Below are positions 43,701 to 51,749 of a stretch of DNA of 63,210 nucleotides, piece after piece (position 1 is the first letter of the stretch; every line of letters starts with the position of its first letter). Under the pieces are notes generated by a model. It made no database searches. It was not told the DNA's origin and saw only the letters and a program-made list of their open reading frames with translations. The DNA is from Treponema sp. UBA1747 (GTDB taxonomy: Bacteria > Spirochaetota > Spirochaetia > Treponematales > Treponemataceae), in the NCBI GenBank assembly GCA_002315375.1, contig DCHR01000046.1, forward strand, positions 10,534 to 73,743, written 5' to 3'. Both the position numbers and the translations under genes were made by a program.

Positions 43701-45157
43701 CTGTAGATGGAAATATTTCCCAGATTAATGTTGATTTGAAAAACGTAATGAATCTCATAAATATGGATAACATATTGAATGTTAATTCGGGTAAAATTTC
43801 AGGAAACCTGGTATTGTCAGGAACCATGGACAGTCCTCTGGTAAACGGAAGACTGGCACTTGAAAAACCTGATTTTACAATTCCTATGGTTATAAAAGAT
43901 AAAATTACCTGCGACCGAATAAATATTCTTTTTGACAACGGAGAAATATCAATTCCTGAAACCCGTTTGCTTGTAAAGAAATCCAGTGAACTTTTTGTTC
44001 TCTGTAAGCTTGCTTTTGACAAATGGCGTTTTGATGAAATGGATTTCCAGGTAAGAACAAACCAGGGAAAATATGTACCTCTTCAGATGGACGTAATTCC
44101 GGGAGTAAATATTACGGGGGATGTAAGTCTTCTTTTAAAAATGCTTCTTACCCAAAACGAACTTGAGCTCACCGGGGATATTCTTGTTGAAAAAACAGAA
44201 CTTTTTGTTGGTCTGACAAAACTTGTATCTTCGGTGCCATCAGGAGATTCCTCAGTTCCTTTCGATGTCCGCTGTAATCTGAATCTAAGTATGGGAACTC
44301 ATGTCCGGGTAAATGTGGATCCTCTGCTTCGTGCTATTTTCGTACCTGGCGGATCCTTGAAAATTGCTTTTGGTCTGGAAGATGAACAGCTTTCCATTGA
44401 TGGTACACTTGCCTTGAAATCCGGTGATATCAGCTATTTGAACAGAAACTTTTATATAAAGGAAGGAAGTCTTAAATTCTCTCCTGGAGACCGGGAAATA
44501 AATCCGGTTATGAACGTCAGGGCCGAAACCCGTGAACGGGACGAAGACGGAGACACGGTAACTATTATTCTTTCAGCCCAGAATCAGTTCCTGAAGGATT
44601 TTAATCCTCGTTTTTCTTCGGTTCCTGCCAAGTCGGAACTTGAAATTCAGTCACTTTTGGGCCAGATTGCCGTAGCTGATTCTCAGAATGTTGGAAATTT
44701 CCTTTTTGCCGCCGGTGACTATGCTTTGCAGTCTATTGTTGGACGTAAATTTGAGAATAAGTTGCGGGATTTCTTTAATTTTGATATATTCTCACTACGA
44801 ACTAATTTTATTCAGAATACTTTGAATTTTAGTTTAACCAATAAGAATCAGTCAAAAGTTCTGAATGCAGGTAACTTTTTTGACAATTCAACGGTTTATA
44901 TAGGTAAATACCTGGGAAGTGCGTTGTATATAGATGCTATGGTTAGCATGCAGTATGACGAAAAACGAGCTCCTGATACGATGGGAAGTGTCAAATTTTC
45001 TAATGCAGGCATTCTTTTCAAACCGGAATTCGGTATGGAATTGGAATCGCCTTTTGGAAATATCCGATGGATCGTTGCACCGGATATAGATGCTATGCTT
45101 CATAAGCAGTATATTCCGTCCACGTCTCTTTCGCTTTCCTGGAAATTTTCTCTATAA
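40739..45157 (+). CDS. tamB: TamB-like translocation and assembly module protein
   Basis: TamB-type AsmA-family proteins span the periplasm as a long hydrophobic beta-taco and serve outer-membrane protein insertion or lipid transport. The 1472-residue product has one N-terminal membrane helix (about 10-28), then more than 1200 residues of repeated beta strands (FSSLVIDGVDVSG, LTLNGLTDGNLKLNKMNF and many similar), and the conserved C-terminal DUF490/TamB region with LTGDILVEKTELFVG, SGDISYLNRNFYIKEGSLKFSPGDREINPVMNVRAET and LEIQSLLGQIAVADSQ. It lies 17 bases ahead of bamA. The start may be ATG 40739 or TTG 40745, with TACAAT at 40731 just upstream and no ribosome binding site. Confidence 0.88.
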   Translation: MVLKTKIRDIVSIGIFFILVSAAAFLVRPVYEEISRGVLLYARELKENVENQFSIRISYKSLSPSVLSSVNVRGVYITTTDDEQIASVNKIRLDYKLLRLLKGDFAGGFSSLVIDGVDVSGSNLTELIKRNQKTGAGNQDKKSNPDNFKFDPSMVFSDFPFNIHFKNLHATYEQGDIKGEGSVRKMDFVYNNKTRQFNLNANAFAKLGYKNQEYSGNLDFEGKLFEGFESSNASLTLNGLTDGNLKLNKMNFLFSYSNNQISCSSIKSTFPLGLFASYSFDTGSINAKIKTSDLSFSEVFQISRRTELYKKYGKLKFTTDSKATFNPATKELFYSTETSAMLPSNLVPSGALASVTLSGNDKSVQIQNVSLLGPDFDLAGDLNFDFTDMNLSGYVDVKKVQVPGGPVISSEIYIDPLNKGFLAFIPQLFIDENALTALQLMAVPNKDSFDFNIEGYDYSHFEADTPGKIAADGSFLFDEKFLQTSLSANSFFLDSALKFGLSFMPPETRNQMEKMVSKTSDFMFSADAYLSTDLSSVSYNVPYILLANTQKESQALLVSLDGTDKSVSLSQADLIFGKQAYHASGSVDFLKDVGEMFMILDLNAGDIPYHFAGTLANKVFDLNGDYNTSLRLDFSKKELFEGQVAFDNLPVSINENSILTSLNSDISYSEADGISVNLNRIEIEDTGNQLGIKPHLIMSGNVSNIGARLDSIVYSDLYSQLEGSADAFVTMSENILEGAGLKVSLKNPLTEESVSLNADVANPGKLAFDLNSFLKEFYIDSSVNLNHFNMNRFTRVKSNNNEMTASLYISGTPEHPYISAGLDNLSLLASGEVMRMSGSAILEDRDIIVNEYKFKMGSFEINNVSGNISLENYTGFVNAVLDAKMMEDNLHSSMVLEISDVKKEPGFSIPTAFTMNLHTDELGGSFIKKPSEFSLSCFYSEDGINIISSDNLGLFASFSPNGALYAVMASEGYASMKFDGFYNKKAGTVDGNISQINVDLKNVMNLINMDNILNVNSGKISGNLVLSGTMDSPLVNGRLALEKPDFTIPMVIKDKITCDRINILFDNGEISIPETRLLVKKSSELFVLCKLAFDKWRFDEMDFQVRTNQGKYVPLQMDVIPGVNITGDVSLLLKMLLTQNELELTGDILVEKTELFVGLTKLVSSVPSGDSSVPFDVRCNLNLSMGTHVRVNVDPLLRAIFVPGGSLKIAFGLEDEQLSIDGTLALKSGDISYLNRNFYIKEGSLKFSPGDREINPVMNVRAETRERDEDGDTVTIILSAQNQFLKDFNPRFSSVPAKSELEIQSLLGQIAVADSQNVGNFLFAAGDYALQSIVGRKFENKLRDFFNFDIFSLRTNFIQNTLNFSLTNKNQSKVLNAGNFFDNSTVYIGKYLGSALYIDAMVSMQYDEKRAPDTMGSVKFSNAGILFKPEFGMELESPFGNIRWIVAPDIDAMLHKQYIPSTSLSLSWKFSL

Positions 45158-45174
45158 AAACGGGTGGAAAATAA

Positions 45175-47619
45175 ATGACAAAAAAAATATTGAAAAAACT
45201 GTTTGTATTAATGATTTTCTTTGCTCAGGTTTTTGCTCTTTATGCTCAGAGTGAAGATGATGAGTGGTTCTGGGAAAAACCGATTTCGGAAATTTCTTTC
45301 GAAGGACTGAAAAACGTTAAGAAATCTGAATTGAACGGATTTATTGATGGGTTCATCGGTCTTCCGTTTAATGATGAAAATTATACAGATATGCTGGACC
45401 GTCTTTATGCTATGGATTTGTTTGAAGAAATAACTCCTTATGCAAAGCATGCAAAAAAAGAAAATGAAGTCCTTCTGGTGTTCCAGGTTACAGAGCGTCC
45501 TGTAGTTTTTTCTGTTACATTCCAGGGAAATCAGGAAATACGAAACGGTGAGCTTCGTGAAAAAATAAACCTGAAAGCCTCCGATGTTTATGTTGAAAGT
45601 AAGGTTCTTATGGATGAACGTATTCTTCGTGAATATTACATTCAGAAAGGTTTTATAGATGCAAAAATCAGTCATAAAACTGAAACCAGCGACAACGGAA
45701 TAAAAATTATCTATGTTGTTGATGAAGGTTCCCATGTAGTTATTTCAAAAATTAACATTCAGGGCTGTACTGTTTTCTCGGAAAGAACACTTAAATCAAA
45801 ACTTAAGCTGAAAGAAGTTGGTTTTTTGAAAGATGGTGCATTCCAGCGTTCAACTCTTGAAGCAGACAAACAGACCATTCTGTCCCTTTATAATGAACGA
45901 GGATACATGGACGCTGCTTTTGTTGATGTTGTAATGACAACAGCAGAAAACCAGGCAAAAAAACGAAACGAACTGACAATCAATTTTATTCTTCAGGAAG
46001 GACCACAGTATATTTATACGGGTACTACATTCTCTGGAAACGAAATCTTTACAACTGAAAAACTGTCTTCACTTATCAAGCTTAAAGAGGGAAGTGTTTT
46101 CAATTACACAAAATTCCAGGAAAGCTTGATGAACGTTACTGGTCTTTATTATGAAAGCGGTTATATGACTCTTGAATTCACTCCGCTTCCGGTTAAAGAT
46201 TCTGACAGACATGAAATTTCTTACAGTGTTAACATTCGCGAACATTCAAGAAGTCACATTGAAAATGTTATCATCAAGGGAAATAACAAAACAAAAGACT
46301 ATGTAATTCGCCGTGAGATTCCTGTTGAATCAGGTGATGTTTTCTCTCGCGATAAAATCATGAATGGTTACAGAAATCTTTATAACCTTCAGTTCTTCTC
46401 TTCTGTTATGCCTGATTATCAGCCTGGTACAGAAGAAAACCTTATTGATCTGGTTTATGTTGTAGAAGAACAGTCAACAACCACCTTCCAGTTCGGACTT
46501 ACATTCTCTGGAATCGGTGCAAACTCTTCAAGCAAAAACGTTGCCATTCCATTCTCTCTTTACGGAAAACTTGAAAACTCAAATCTGTTCGGAGAAGGCC
46601 GTTCAATTTCTGCATCAACAAATCTGTCGCCTTCAGAACAGTCTGTAGATTTCTCTTATGGACAGAGCTGGATTGGAAACCTTCCTGTTTCTTTCAACCA
46701 GTCTTTATCTTTCTCGCATTCTTCTTTGACTGGTTTGAAACTTGATTTTGATTCAGACGGTGCAATCAATACAAATTATAACTACTTCAACTATGAAGCC
46801 TGGACAGCAAGTCTTGGTTCGGCAGTCGGTAAGCGATGGTATCCGAACTTTGCAATTCTGTCTTTGACTGGGGGAATCAACAACTCTCTTACTAACTATG
46901 TTTATGACGAAGGAGTTGATATTCCTGTAAACTCAGCAATTGGTCTTTATGCAAACAGATGGGGACTTTCAAACTCCCTCTGGACAAGTTTTGCAATGGA
47001 TGGACGTGATATAAGTTATGATCCTTCAAAAGGATGGTTCACAAGCGAACGTATTTCCTGGTTCGGATTTATTCCACAGCTTGAACAGGAATTCTATCTT
47101 CAGACAAATACAAAACTTGAAACTTATCTGACTCTTTTCTCTATTCCGGTATCAGAAAGTTATCAGTTCAAATGTGTTCTTTCCAATTATACAAACTTCA
47201 GCACAATTCATAATGTGAGTGATTTCTTCAGCGATACAAATAAACTGTATATTGATGGTATTTTCAATGGTCGCGGATGGAATGATCTTTACGGTGTGGC
47301 ACGCGGAAAAGCACTTCTTTCTCATAATGTCGAAGTTCGCGTTCCAATCGTTCCAGGATACCTTGGTGGAGATTTATTCTTTGACACTGTAGTAGTAAAA
47401 GATGATTTGAAATCTATGTGTACAACTCTTAAGGCTGATGATTTCTATTTCAGTTTTGGACCTGGTATACGCTTCCTTATTCCACAGTTCCCGCTTCACC
47501 TGCTTTTTGCATGGAAATTCAAACCTGAAGACGGTCAGCTGAAATGGGCAGGAGATTGTAATAATTATAATGGAAATACATTCCAGTTCGTACTGTCAAT
47601 TAATATGACTAACAGATAA
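45175..47619 (+). CDS. bamA: Outer membrane protein assembly factor BamA
   Basis: BamA (Omp85) inserts beta-barrel proteins into the outer membrane. The 814-residue protein has a signal peptide (1-24, ALYAQS), five POTRA domains from about residue 36 to 430 (ISEISFEGLKNVKKSELNGFIDG, FSVTFQGNQEIRNGELREKI, KINIQGCTVFSERTLKSKL, YTGTTFSGNEIFTTEKLSSLI, IENVIIKGNNKTKDYVIRREI) and a C-terminal 16-strand barrel with the FQFGLTFSGIG and conserved GNDL/VRG-like segment WNDLYGVARGKA. It sits between tamB and a Skp-like gene. The C terminus ends MTNR, without the terminal aromatic residue usual in proteobacterial barrels. Confidence 0.94.
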   Translation: MTKKILKKLFVLMIFFAQVFALYAQSEDDEWFWEKPISEISFEGLKNVKKSELNGFIDGFIGLPFNDENYTDMLDRLYAMDLFEEITPYAKHAKKENEVLLVFQVTERPVVFSVTFQGNQEIRNGELREKINLKASDVYVESKVLMDERILREYYIQKGFIDAKISHKTETSDNGIKIIYVVDEGSHVVISKINIQGCTVFSERTLKSKLKLKEVGFLKDGAFQRSTLEADKQTILSLYNERGYMDAAFVDVVMTTAENQAKKRNELTINFILQEGPQYIYTGTTFSGNEIFTTEKLSSLIKLKEGSVFNYTKFQESLMNVTGLYYESGYMTLEFTPLPVKDSDRHEISYSVNIREHSRSHIENVIIKGNNKTKDYVIRREIPVESGDVFSRDKIMNGYRNLYNLQFFSSVMPDYQPGTEENLIDLVYVVEEQSTTTFQFGLTFSGIGANSSSKNVAIPFSLYGKLENSNLFGEGRSISASTNLSPSEQSVDFSYGQSWIGNLPVSFNQSLSFSHSSLTGLKLDFDSDGAINTNYNYFNYEAWTASLGSAVGKRWYPNFAILSLTGGINNSLTNYVYDEGVDIPVNSAIGLYANRWGLSNSLWTSFAMDGRDISYDPSKGWFTSERISWFGFIPQLEQEFYLQTNTKLETYLTLFSIPVSESYQFKCVLSNYTNFSTIHNVSDFFSDTNKLYIDGIFNGRGWNDLYGVARGKALLSHNVEVRVPIVPGYLGGDLFFDTVVVKDDLKSMCTTLKADDFYFSFGPGIRFLIPQFPLHLLFAWKFKPEDGQLKWAGDCNNYNGNTFQFVLSINMTNR

Positions 47620-47631
47620 AAAGAGGCTTAT

Positions 47632-48150
47632 ATGAATAAGAAATTTTTTGCAGCAATTTTTGTTTCAATTGTTACCTTTTCAGGACTGTATGCTCAGCAT
47701 ATTACAAAATTTGGAGTTGTTGATACAAATAAAGTTTATAATGCTTATTTCAGAGAGTCCACAGCTGTCAGAAACTATGACAAAAAAAGAGCTGATTATA
47801 AAAACGAAATTGATAAAACCACAGATGAACTTCGTGAACTTCAGCAGAAAAAACTTGATTACGAAAAAGATGGAAATGAAGCACAGGCTTTAAAGATTGA
47901 AGCCGAAATTACAAAGAAAAGAGATTATCTTACTGAATATACAAATGCAAAGAACGTTGAGCTTGATTCTCTGGCAAAATCTTTGAAAAACTCAGATGAG
48001 TTTTATAAAAAGCTTTATTCTGTTCTTTCAAAGATTGCAGAAAGCGACGGATATTCAATGATTCTTTCTCTGCAGGAATCCAATGCGATTTTATGGTACA
48101 GTAACTCGGTAGATATTACAGAAGATGTAATTAAACGTCTGGGGCTGTAA
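47632..48150 (+). CDS. skp: Periplasmic chaperone Skp (OmpH family)
   Basis: Skp holds unfolded outer-membrane proteins in the periplasm on their way to BamA. The 172-residue protein has a signal peptide (1-21, GLYAQH), the family opening TKFGVVDTNKVYNAYFRES, a long helical coiled-coil tentacle (about 45-115) rich in Lys and Glu, and the returning beta core ISKIAESDGYSMILSLQESNAILWYS with a C-terminal DITEDVIKRL. It follows bamA after 12 bases with a GAGG site, the usual gene pair. mutS starts immediately at its stop codon. Confidence 0.9.
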   Translation: MNKKFFAAIFVSIVTFSGLYAQHITKFGVVDTNKVYNAYFRESTAVRNYDKKRADYKNEIDKTTDELRELQQKKLDYEKDGNEAQALKIEAEITKKRDYLTEYTNAKNVELDSLAKSLKNSDEFYKKLYSVLSKIAESDGYSMILSLQESNAILWYSNSVDITEDVIKRLGL

Positions 48151-50781
48151 ATGAATTCAGAAATGGAGAACTCTTCATCGGGCACAGTTTCGCTGTCGCC
48201 CATGATGATTCAGTATAATAAAATCAAAGAACAGTATCCCAATGAAGTCGTTTTTTTCAGGTTGGGAGATTTCTACGAAATGTTCAATAAAGATGCGGTT
48301 GATGTATCGCGTCTTTTGAATTTAACCCTTACACACCGTGCACAGCAGCCTATGTGCGGAATTCCTTACCATGCAGCAAAAATCTACATTGCCAGACTTC
48401 TCCGGCTTGGCAAAAAAATCGTCATCTGCGAACAGGTTGGGGATCCTAAAGCAAAGGGACTTACCGAAAGAAAAGTTGTTGAAATAATAACACCGGGAAC
48501 TGCTGTTGAAAGTGAATACCTTGAAGGTAACAGAGCCAATTTCCTGGCAGCATTGAGTATTACAAAAGGGAAAACCGGTTTTGCATTTATCGATGTTACT
48601 ACTTCAGATTTTGAAGCAACTTCCTGGCCGGCAAGTAAAATGGCAGAAAATTTTGCCAAAGAGCTGGGGCGTGCTAGTCCAAGGGAATTGCTTTTGCCAC
48701 AGAGTCTGCGGACTAATAATGTTATCCAGGAAGCCCTTGAATCATTTTCAGATCTTTCTGTTTCTTATTATCCCGACTGGGATTTTAATGCTGACCTTTC
48801 TTTCAAAAAATTAAACCGTCAGTTTGAGACAGTTAATCTTCATGGTTTCGGTCTTGAGGAAGATTCTCCGGAAGTTGTTCCGGCAGGTTTTCTTCTTGAT
48901 TACCTGGAAAAAACAACCAACTCTCAGGTTCCTCATATTTCTTCTATTCGTATTTATCATGATGAAGATTTCCTTGTAATGGATGATTCAAGCCGTAGAA
49001 ACCTTGAAATAACAGAAAATCTTCGCGACGGCTCAGTACAGTACTCGCTTCTCGAATGTGTTAATCATGCAAAAACTGCCATGGGAAGCCGCCTTATCAG
49101 AAACTGGCTTTTGTTTCCTTTGACCGATGTTAATCAGATTCAGGAAAGATTGAACCGGGTTCAGTCTTTTTATGATAATCAGAGTCTCCTTGATGAAGTC
49201 CGCGAATGTCTTTCTCCGGTTCTCGACATTGAACGTCTTGCAGGGCGCATTGCTATGGACCGCGCTCATGGAAAGGATCTGCAGGCTTTACGGTTGAGTC
49301 TTGAGTCCTGGCTTTCTGTCCGGGAAAAACTTCTGGCTTTTGATTTCTCATTTATTGAACGTGAATCTGCCGAACAGGTAATAAAAATTATTTCTGAGAG
49401 TATTCTTGATGATCCGGCTACAAGCCTTACAGAAGGACGTATCATCCGCGAAGGCTGGTCTGAAGAACTGGATCAGTGGAGAGGAATCAGGGATAACTTT
49501 AATAATATCCTTGCAAGTTATGAAGAAGAAGAACGCGAATCCAGCGGTATTCCAACACTAAAAATAAAATACAATAATGCTTCCGGATATTTTATTGAGA
49601 TTTCCAAAGGAAAACTTGATAATGTTCCGTCCCATTTTATCCGCCGCCGTTCCCTTATGAACGGGGACCGGTTTACAACAGAAAAGCTTCAGGCTCTGGA
49701 ACAGCAGCTTAATGAAAGTGGTACAAAGATTCTAGAACTTGAACGGGATCTGTTTCTGGAAATCAGAAATACTCTGAAGCAGTTTGTTCCGTATCTTCTT
49801 CAGTTGTCTGCAGAAATTGCAAATACAGATGTTACCTCGGCTTTTGCTTACAGTTCACGGCTTCATGACTGGGTTCGTCCTGAAATTGATGACAGCGGAA
49901 TATTCAGAATTGAAGAAGGACGTCATCCTGTAGTTGAGCTTCATCTTCCAACAGGGGAGTTTGTTCCCAATGACTCTGAACTTTCCTGCGAAGAAGACAG
50001 CCTTCCTTCATTCAACCTTATTACAGGTCCGAATATGGCTGGTAAAAGTACCTATCTTCGCCAGAATGCACTTATCGCATTGCTTGCTCAGAGCGGATGT
50101 TTCGTTCCGGCAAAGAATGCACATATCGGTGTAATTGATAAAATCTTCTGTCGTGTTGGTGCCAGTGATAATCTTGCCCGCGGCGAATCAACTTTCCTTG
50201 TTGAAATGACTGAGACTGCAAATATCCTCAGTTCAAGTACACAGAAGTCTCTGGTAATCATGGACGAGGTTGGACGCGGAACTTCTACAGAAGACGGACT
50301 TTCAATCGCCCGTGCAGTTTCTGAATATCTTCTGGATACGATTAAATGCCGGACTTTTTTCGCTACACATTATCATGAACTTTCCAGAATGGAACATCCT
50401 TCAATCCGGATGCTCTGCATGGATGTAAAAGAAAATGCAGGTTCTGTTGTTTTCCTCAGAAAGATAAAAGAAGGTGCTTCAGAAAATTCCTACGGTATTC
50501 ATGTTGCAGGTCTTGCAGGATTGCCTGACGTAGTAATTGAACGAGCAAAAACTGTTCTGGCTCATATTCAAAAACTGAATTCCGACAAACCTGTTATCGG
50601 GGAAATTTCAGAAACTGTGGTTCCTGAAAAGAAACCTGTTCCGGAATTTACAACTCCAGGATTGTTCTGTGATGAAGAAATAATTCTTGATGAAATCCTT
50701 TCCTGCGATACAGACAATATGACACCAATGGCTGCCCTTCAGATTATTTCCCGCTGGAAAAAAACTTTAAGCGGCCGCTGA
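48151..50781 (+). CDS. mutS: DNA mismatch repair protein MutS
   Basis: MutS recognises mispaired bases and starts mismatch repair. The 876-residue protein has the N-terminal mismatch-binding motif FFRLGDFYEMF (Phe41 and Glu43 of the F-x-E motif), the connector and clamp domains, and the ATPase with GPNMAGKSTYLRQ (Walker A), SDNLARGESTFLVEM, VIMDEVGRGTSTEDG and FFATHYHEL. Length fits the MutS1 subfamily. The ATG directly follows the skp stop codon, which suggests coupled translation. Its stop codon TGA abuts the stop of the convergent peptidase gene with no spacer. Confidence 0.97.
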   Translation: MNSEMENSSSGTVSLSPMMIQYNKIKEQYPNEVVFFRLGDFYEMFNKDAVDVSRLLNLTLTHRAQQPMCGIPYHAAKIYIARLLRLGKKIVICEQVGDPKAKGLTERKVVEIITPGTAVESEYLEGNRANFLAALSITKGKTGFAFIDVTTSDFEATSWPASKMAENFAKELGRASPRELLLPQSLRTNNVIQEALESFSDLSVSYYPDWDFNADLSFKKLNRQFETVNLHGFGLEEDSPEVVPAGFLLDYLEKTTNSQVPHISSIRIYHDEDFLVMDDSSRRNLEITENLRDGSVQYSLLECVNHAKTAMGSRLIRNWLLFPLTDVNQIQERLNRVQSFYDNQSLLDEVRECLSPVLDIERLAGRIAMDRAHGKDLQALRLSLESWLSVREKLLAFDFSFIERESAEQVIKIISESILDDPATSLTEGRIIREGWSEELDQWRGIRDNFNNILASYEEEERESSGIPTLKIKYNNASGYFIEISKGKLDNVPSHFIRRRSLMNGDRFTTEKLQALEQQLNESGTKILELERDLFLEIRNTLKQFVPYLLQLSAEIANTDVTSAFAYSSRLHDWVRPEIDDSGIFRIEEGRHPVVELHLPTGEFVPNDSELSCEEDSLPSFNLITGPNMAGKSTYLRQNALIALLAQSGCFVPAKNAHIGVIDKIFCRVGASDNLARGESTFLVEMTETANILSSSTQKSLVIMDEVGRGTSTEDGLSIARAVSEYLLDTIKCRTFFATHYHELSRMEHPSIRMLCMDVKENAGSVVFLRKIKEGASENSYGIHVAGLAGLPDVVIERAKTVLAHIQKLNSDKPVIGEISETVVPEKKPVPEFTTPGLFCDEEIILDEILSCDTDNMTPMAALQIISRWKKTLSGR

Positions 50782-51651
50782 TCAGGCAAGCGATTTTAAG
50801 GTGTAGATTCTCTCCAGTATTTTTCTTGTGATTTCTTCGCTTTCTTCTGTCAGGGTTTCCAGACTGTCCCGGTGTGAATTGATCAGGAACCAGGTAGGCG
50901 GGTAAAGTTGTTTCAAATCTTCCTTGTATTCAGCTTTATAAACTTCGTCCATATTCTGTGCTTTCGTTTTCATCAAAAGCTTCAGATAGTTTTCTGCTTC
51001 TCTGGATGGAAGCATAGTGAAGGTAATGGCGGGTATTCCTGCGGCCAAAAAACCTGCATTGTCGCTGTATGCTGTGGGAAGGGTAAGCCATTTGTCTGAA
51101 GCTGCAGAAAGAATATTTACACCTTTTTTTTCTAAGCTGGAAAAACTCTGTTTGAAAAGACCTGAAACTTTTTCCGGTAAGTTTGTCTGACATAAAACCG
51201 GAGTGTTTCCCCGGCCCATGCAGTCAAATACAAAAACATCTCCTTTGTCGATCTGCAGTTTCCGGAACCAGGCCGCAAGCTCGAAGGCACCCTGACTTTT
51301 AATTCCCTCTGAGGCTTCTTCGCCATCTGTAAAGATAAGTCTGATATTGTGAGGTTGCGATGCTTTTGAAAGCTCTTCAGCCCATTCCATCAGAACGAAA
51401 ACTGCAAAACTGTTGTCATTGGCACCCTGGGATCCGTAAACTCTGTCATAATGAGCAATAACAGTTTTTGTCTTAAAGGTGGGATCGTATTGATTTTGAG
51501 GAAACCGGACAAAAATATGAGTTTTTTCACCGGTTTTGAACAAGGAAGTTTCGATATTTCTTTTTTTTAAGAAATTCCTGATAAAAGTAACACGGTCGCA
51601 GGAAAGCGAAATGAAATCATGAAAATCAGAGTTTTGTTTTACCGGAATCAC
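50782..51651 (-). CDS. M28-family zinc peptidase
   Basis: M28 peptidases are di-zinc aminopeptidases. The 289-residue protein carries the metal-ligand series TVIAHYDRVYGSQGANDNSFA (His and bridging Asp), FTDGEEASEG (catalytic Glu and zinc Glu), VFDCMGRGN (zinc Asp) and a late NSHRDSLETL His, in the correct order. No signal peptide is visible from the chosen start, so it may act in the cytoplasm. An in-frame ATG at 51837 would extend into the divergent GH43 gene; instead GTG 51651 lies 6 bases after a TATAAT with a matching -35, so I take it as the leaderless start. Confidence 0.78.
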   Translation of the reverse strand: MIPVKQNSDFHDFISLSCDRVTFIRNFLKKRNIETSLFKTGEKTHIFVRFPQNQYDPTFKTKTVIAHYDRVYGSQGANDNSFAVFVLMEWAEELSKASQPHNIRLIFTDGEEASEGIKSQGAFELAAWFRKLQIDKGDVFVFDCMGRGNTPVLCQTNLPEKVSGLFKQSFSSLEKKGVNILSAASDKWLTLPTAYSDNAGFLAAGIPAITFTMLPSREAENYLKLLMKTKAQNMDEVYKAEYKEDLKQLYPPTWFLINSHRDSLETLTEESEEITRKILERIYTLKSLA

Positions 51652-51657
51652 TCCTGA

Positions 51658-51686
51658 ATTATATACTGTCCAAAAAATATAGTAAA
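51658..51686 (-). promoter_or_regulatory. Leaderless promoter of M28 peptidase gene
   Basis: On the minus strand TTTACT (51686-51681), a 17-base spacer and a perfect TATAAT (51663-51658) precede the GTG at 51651 by 6 bases. Confidence 0.6.
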
Positions 51687-51737
51687 CTTGTGAAATTCTT
51701 AAAATGAATAAGTCCTTTTTTTTATAACCTGTTTGTG

Positions 51738-51743
51738 TATACT
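51738..51743 (+). promoter_or_regulatory. -10 element of leaderless GH43 gene
   Basis: TATACT ends 6 bases before the ATG at 51750. No good -35 hexamer and no Shine-Dalgarno are visible. Confidence 0.45.
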
Positions 51744-51749
51744 GAAAAC

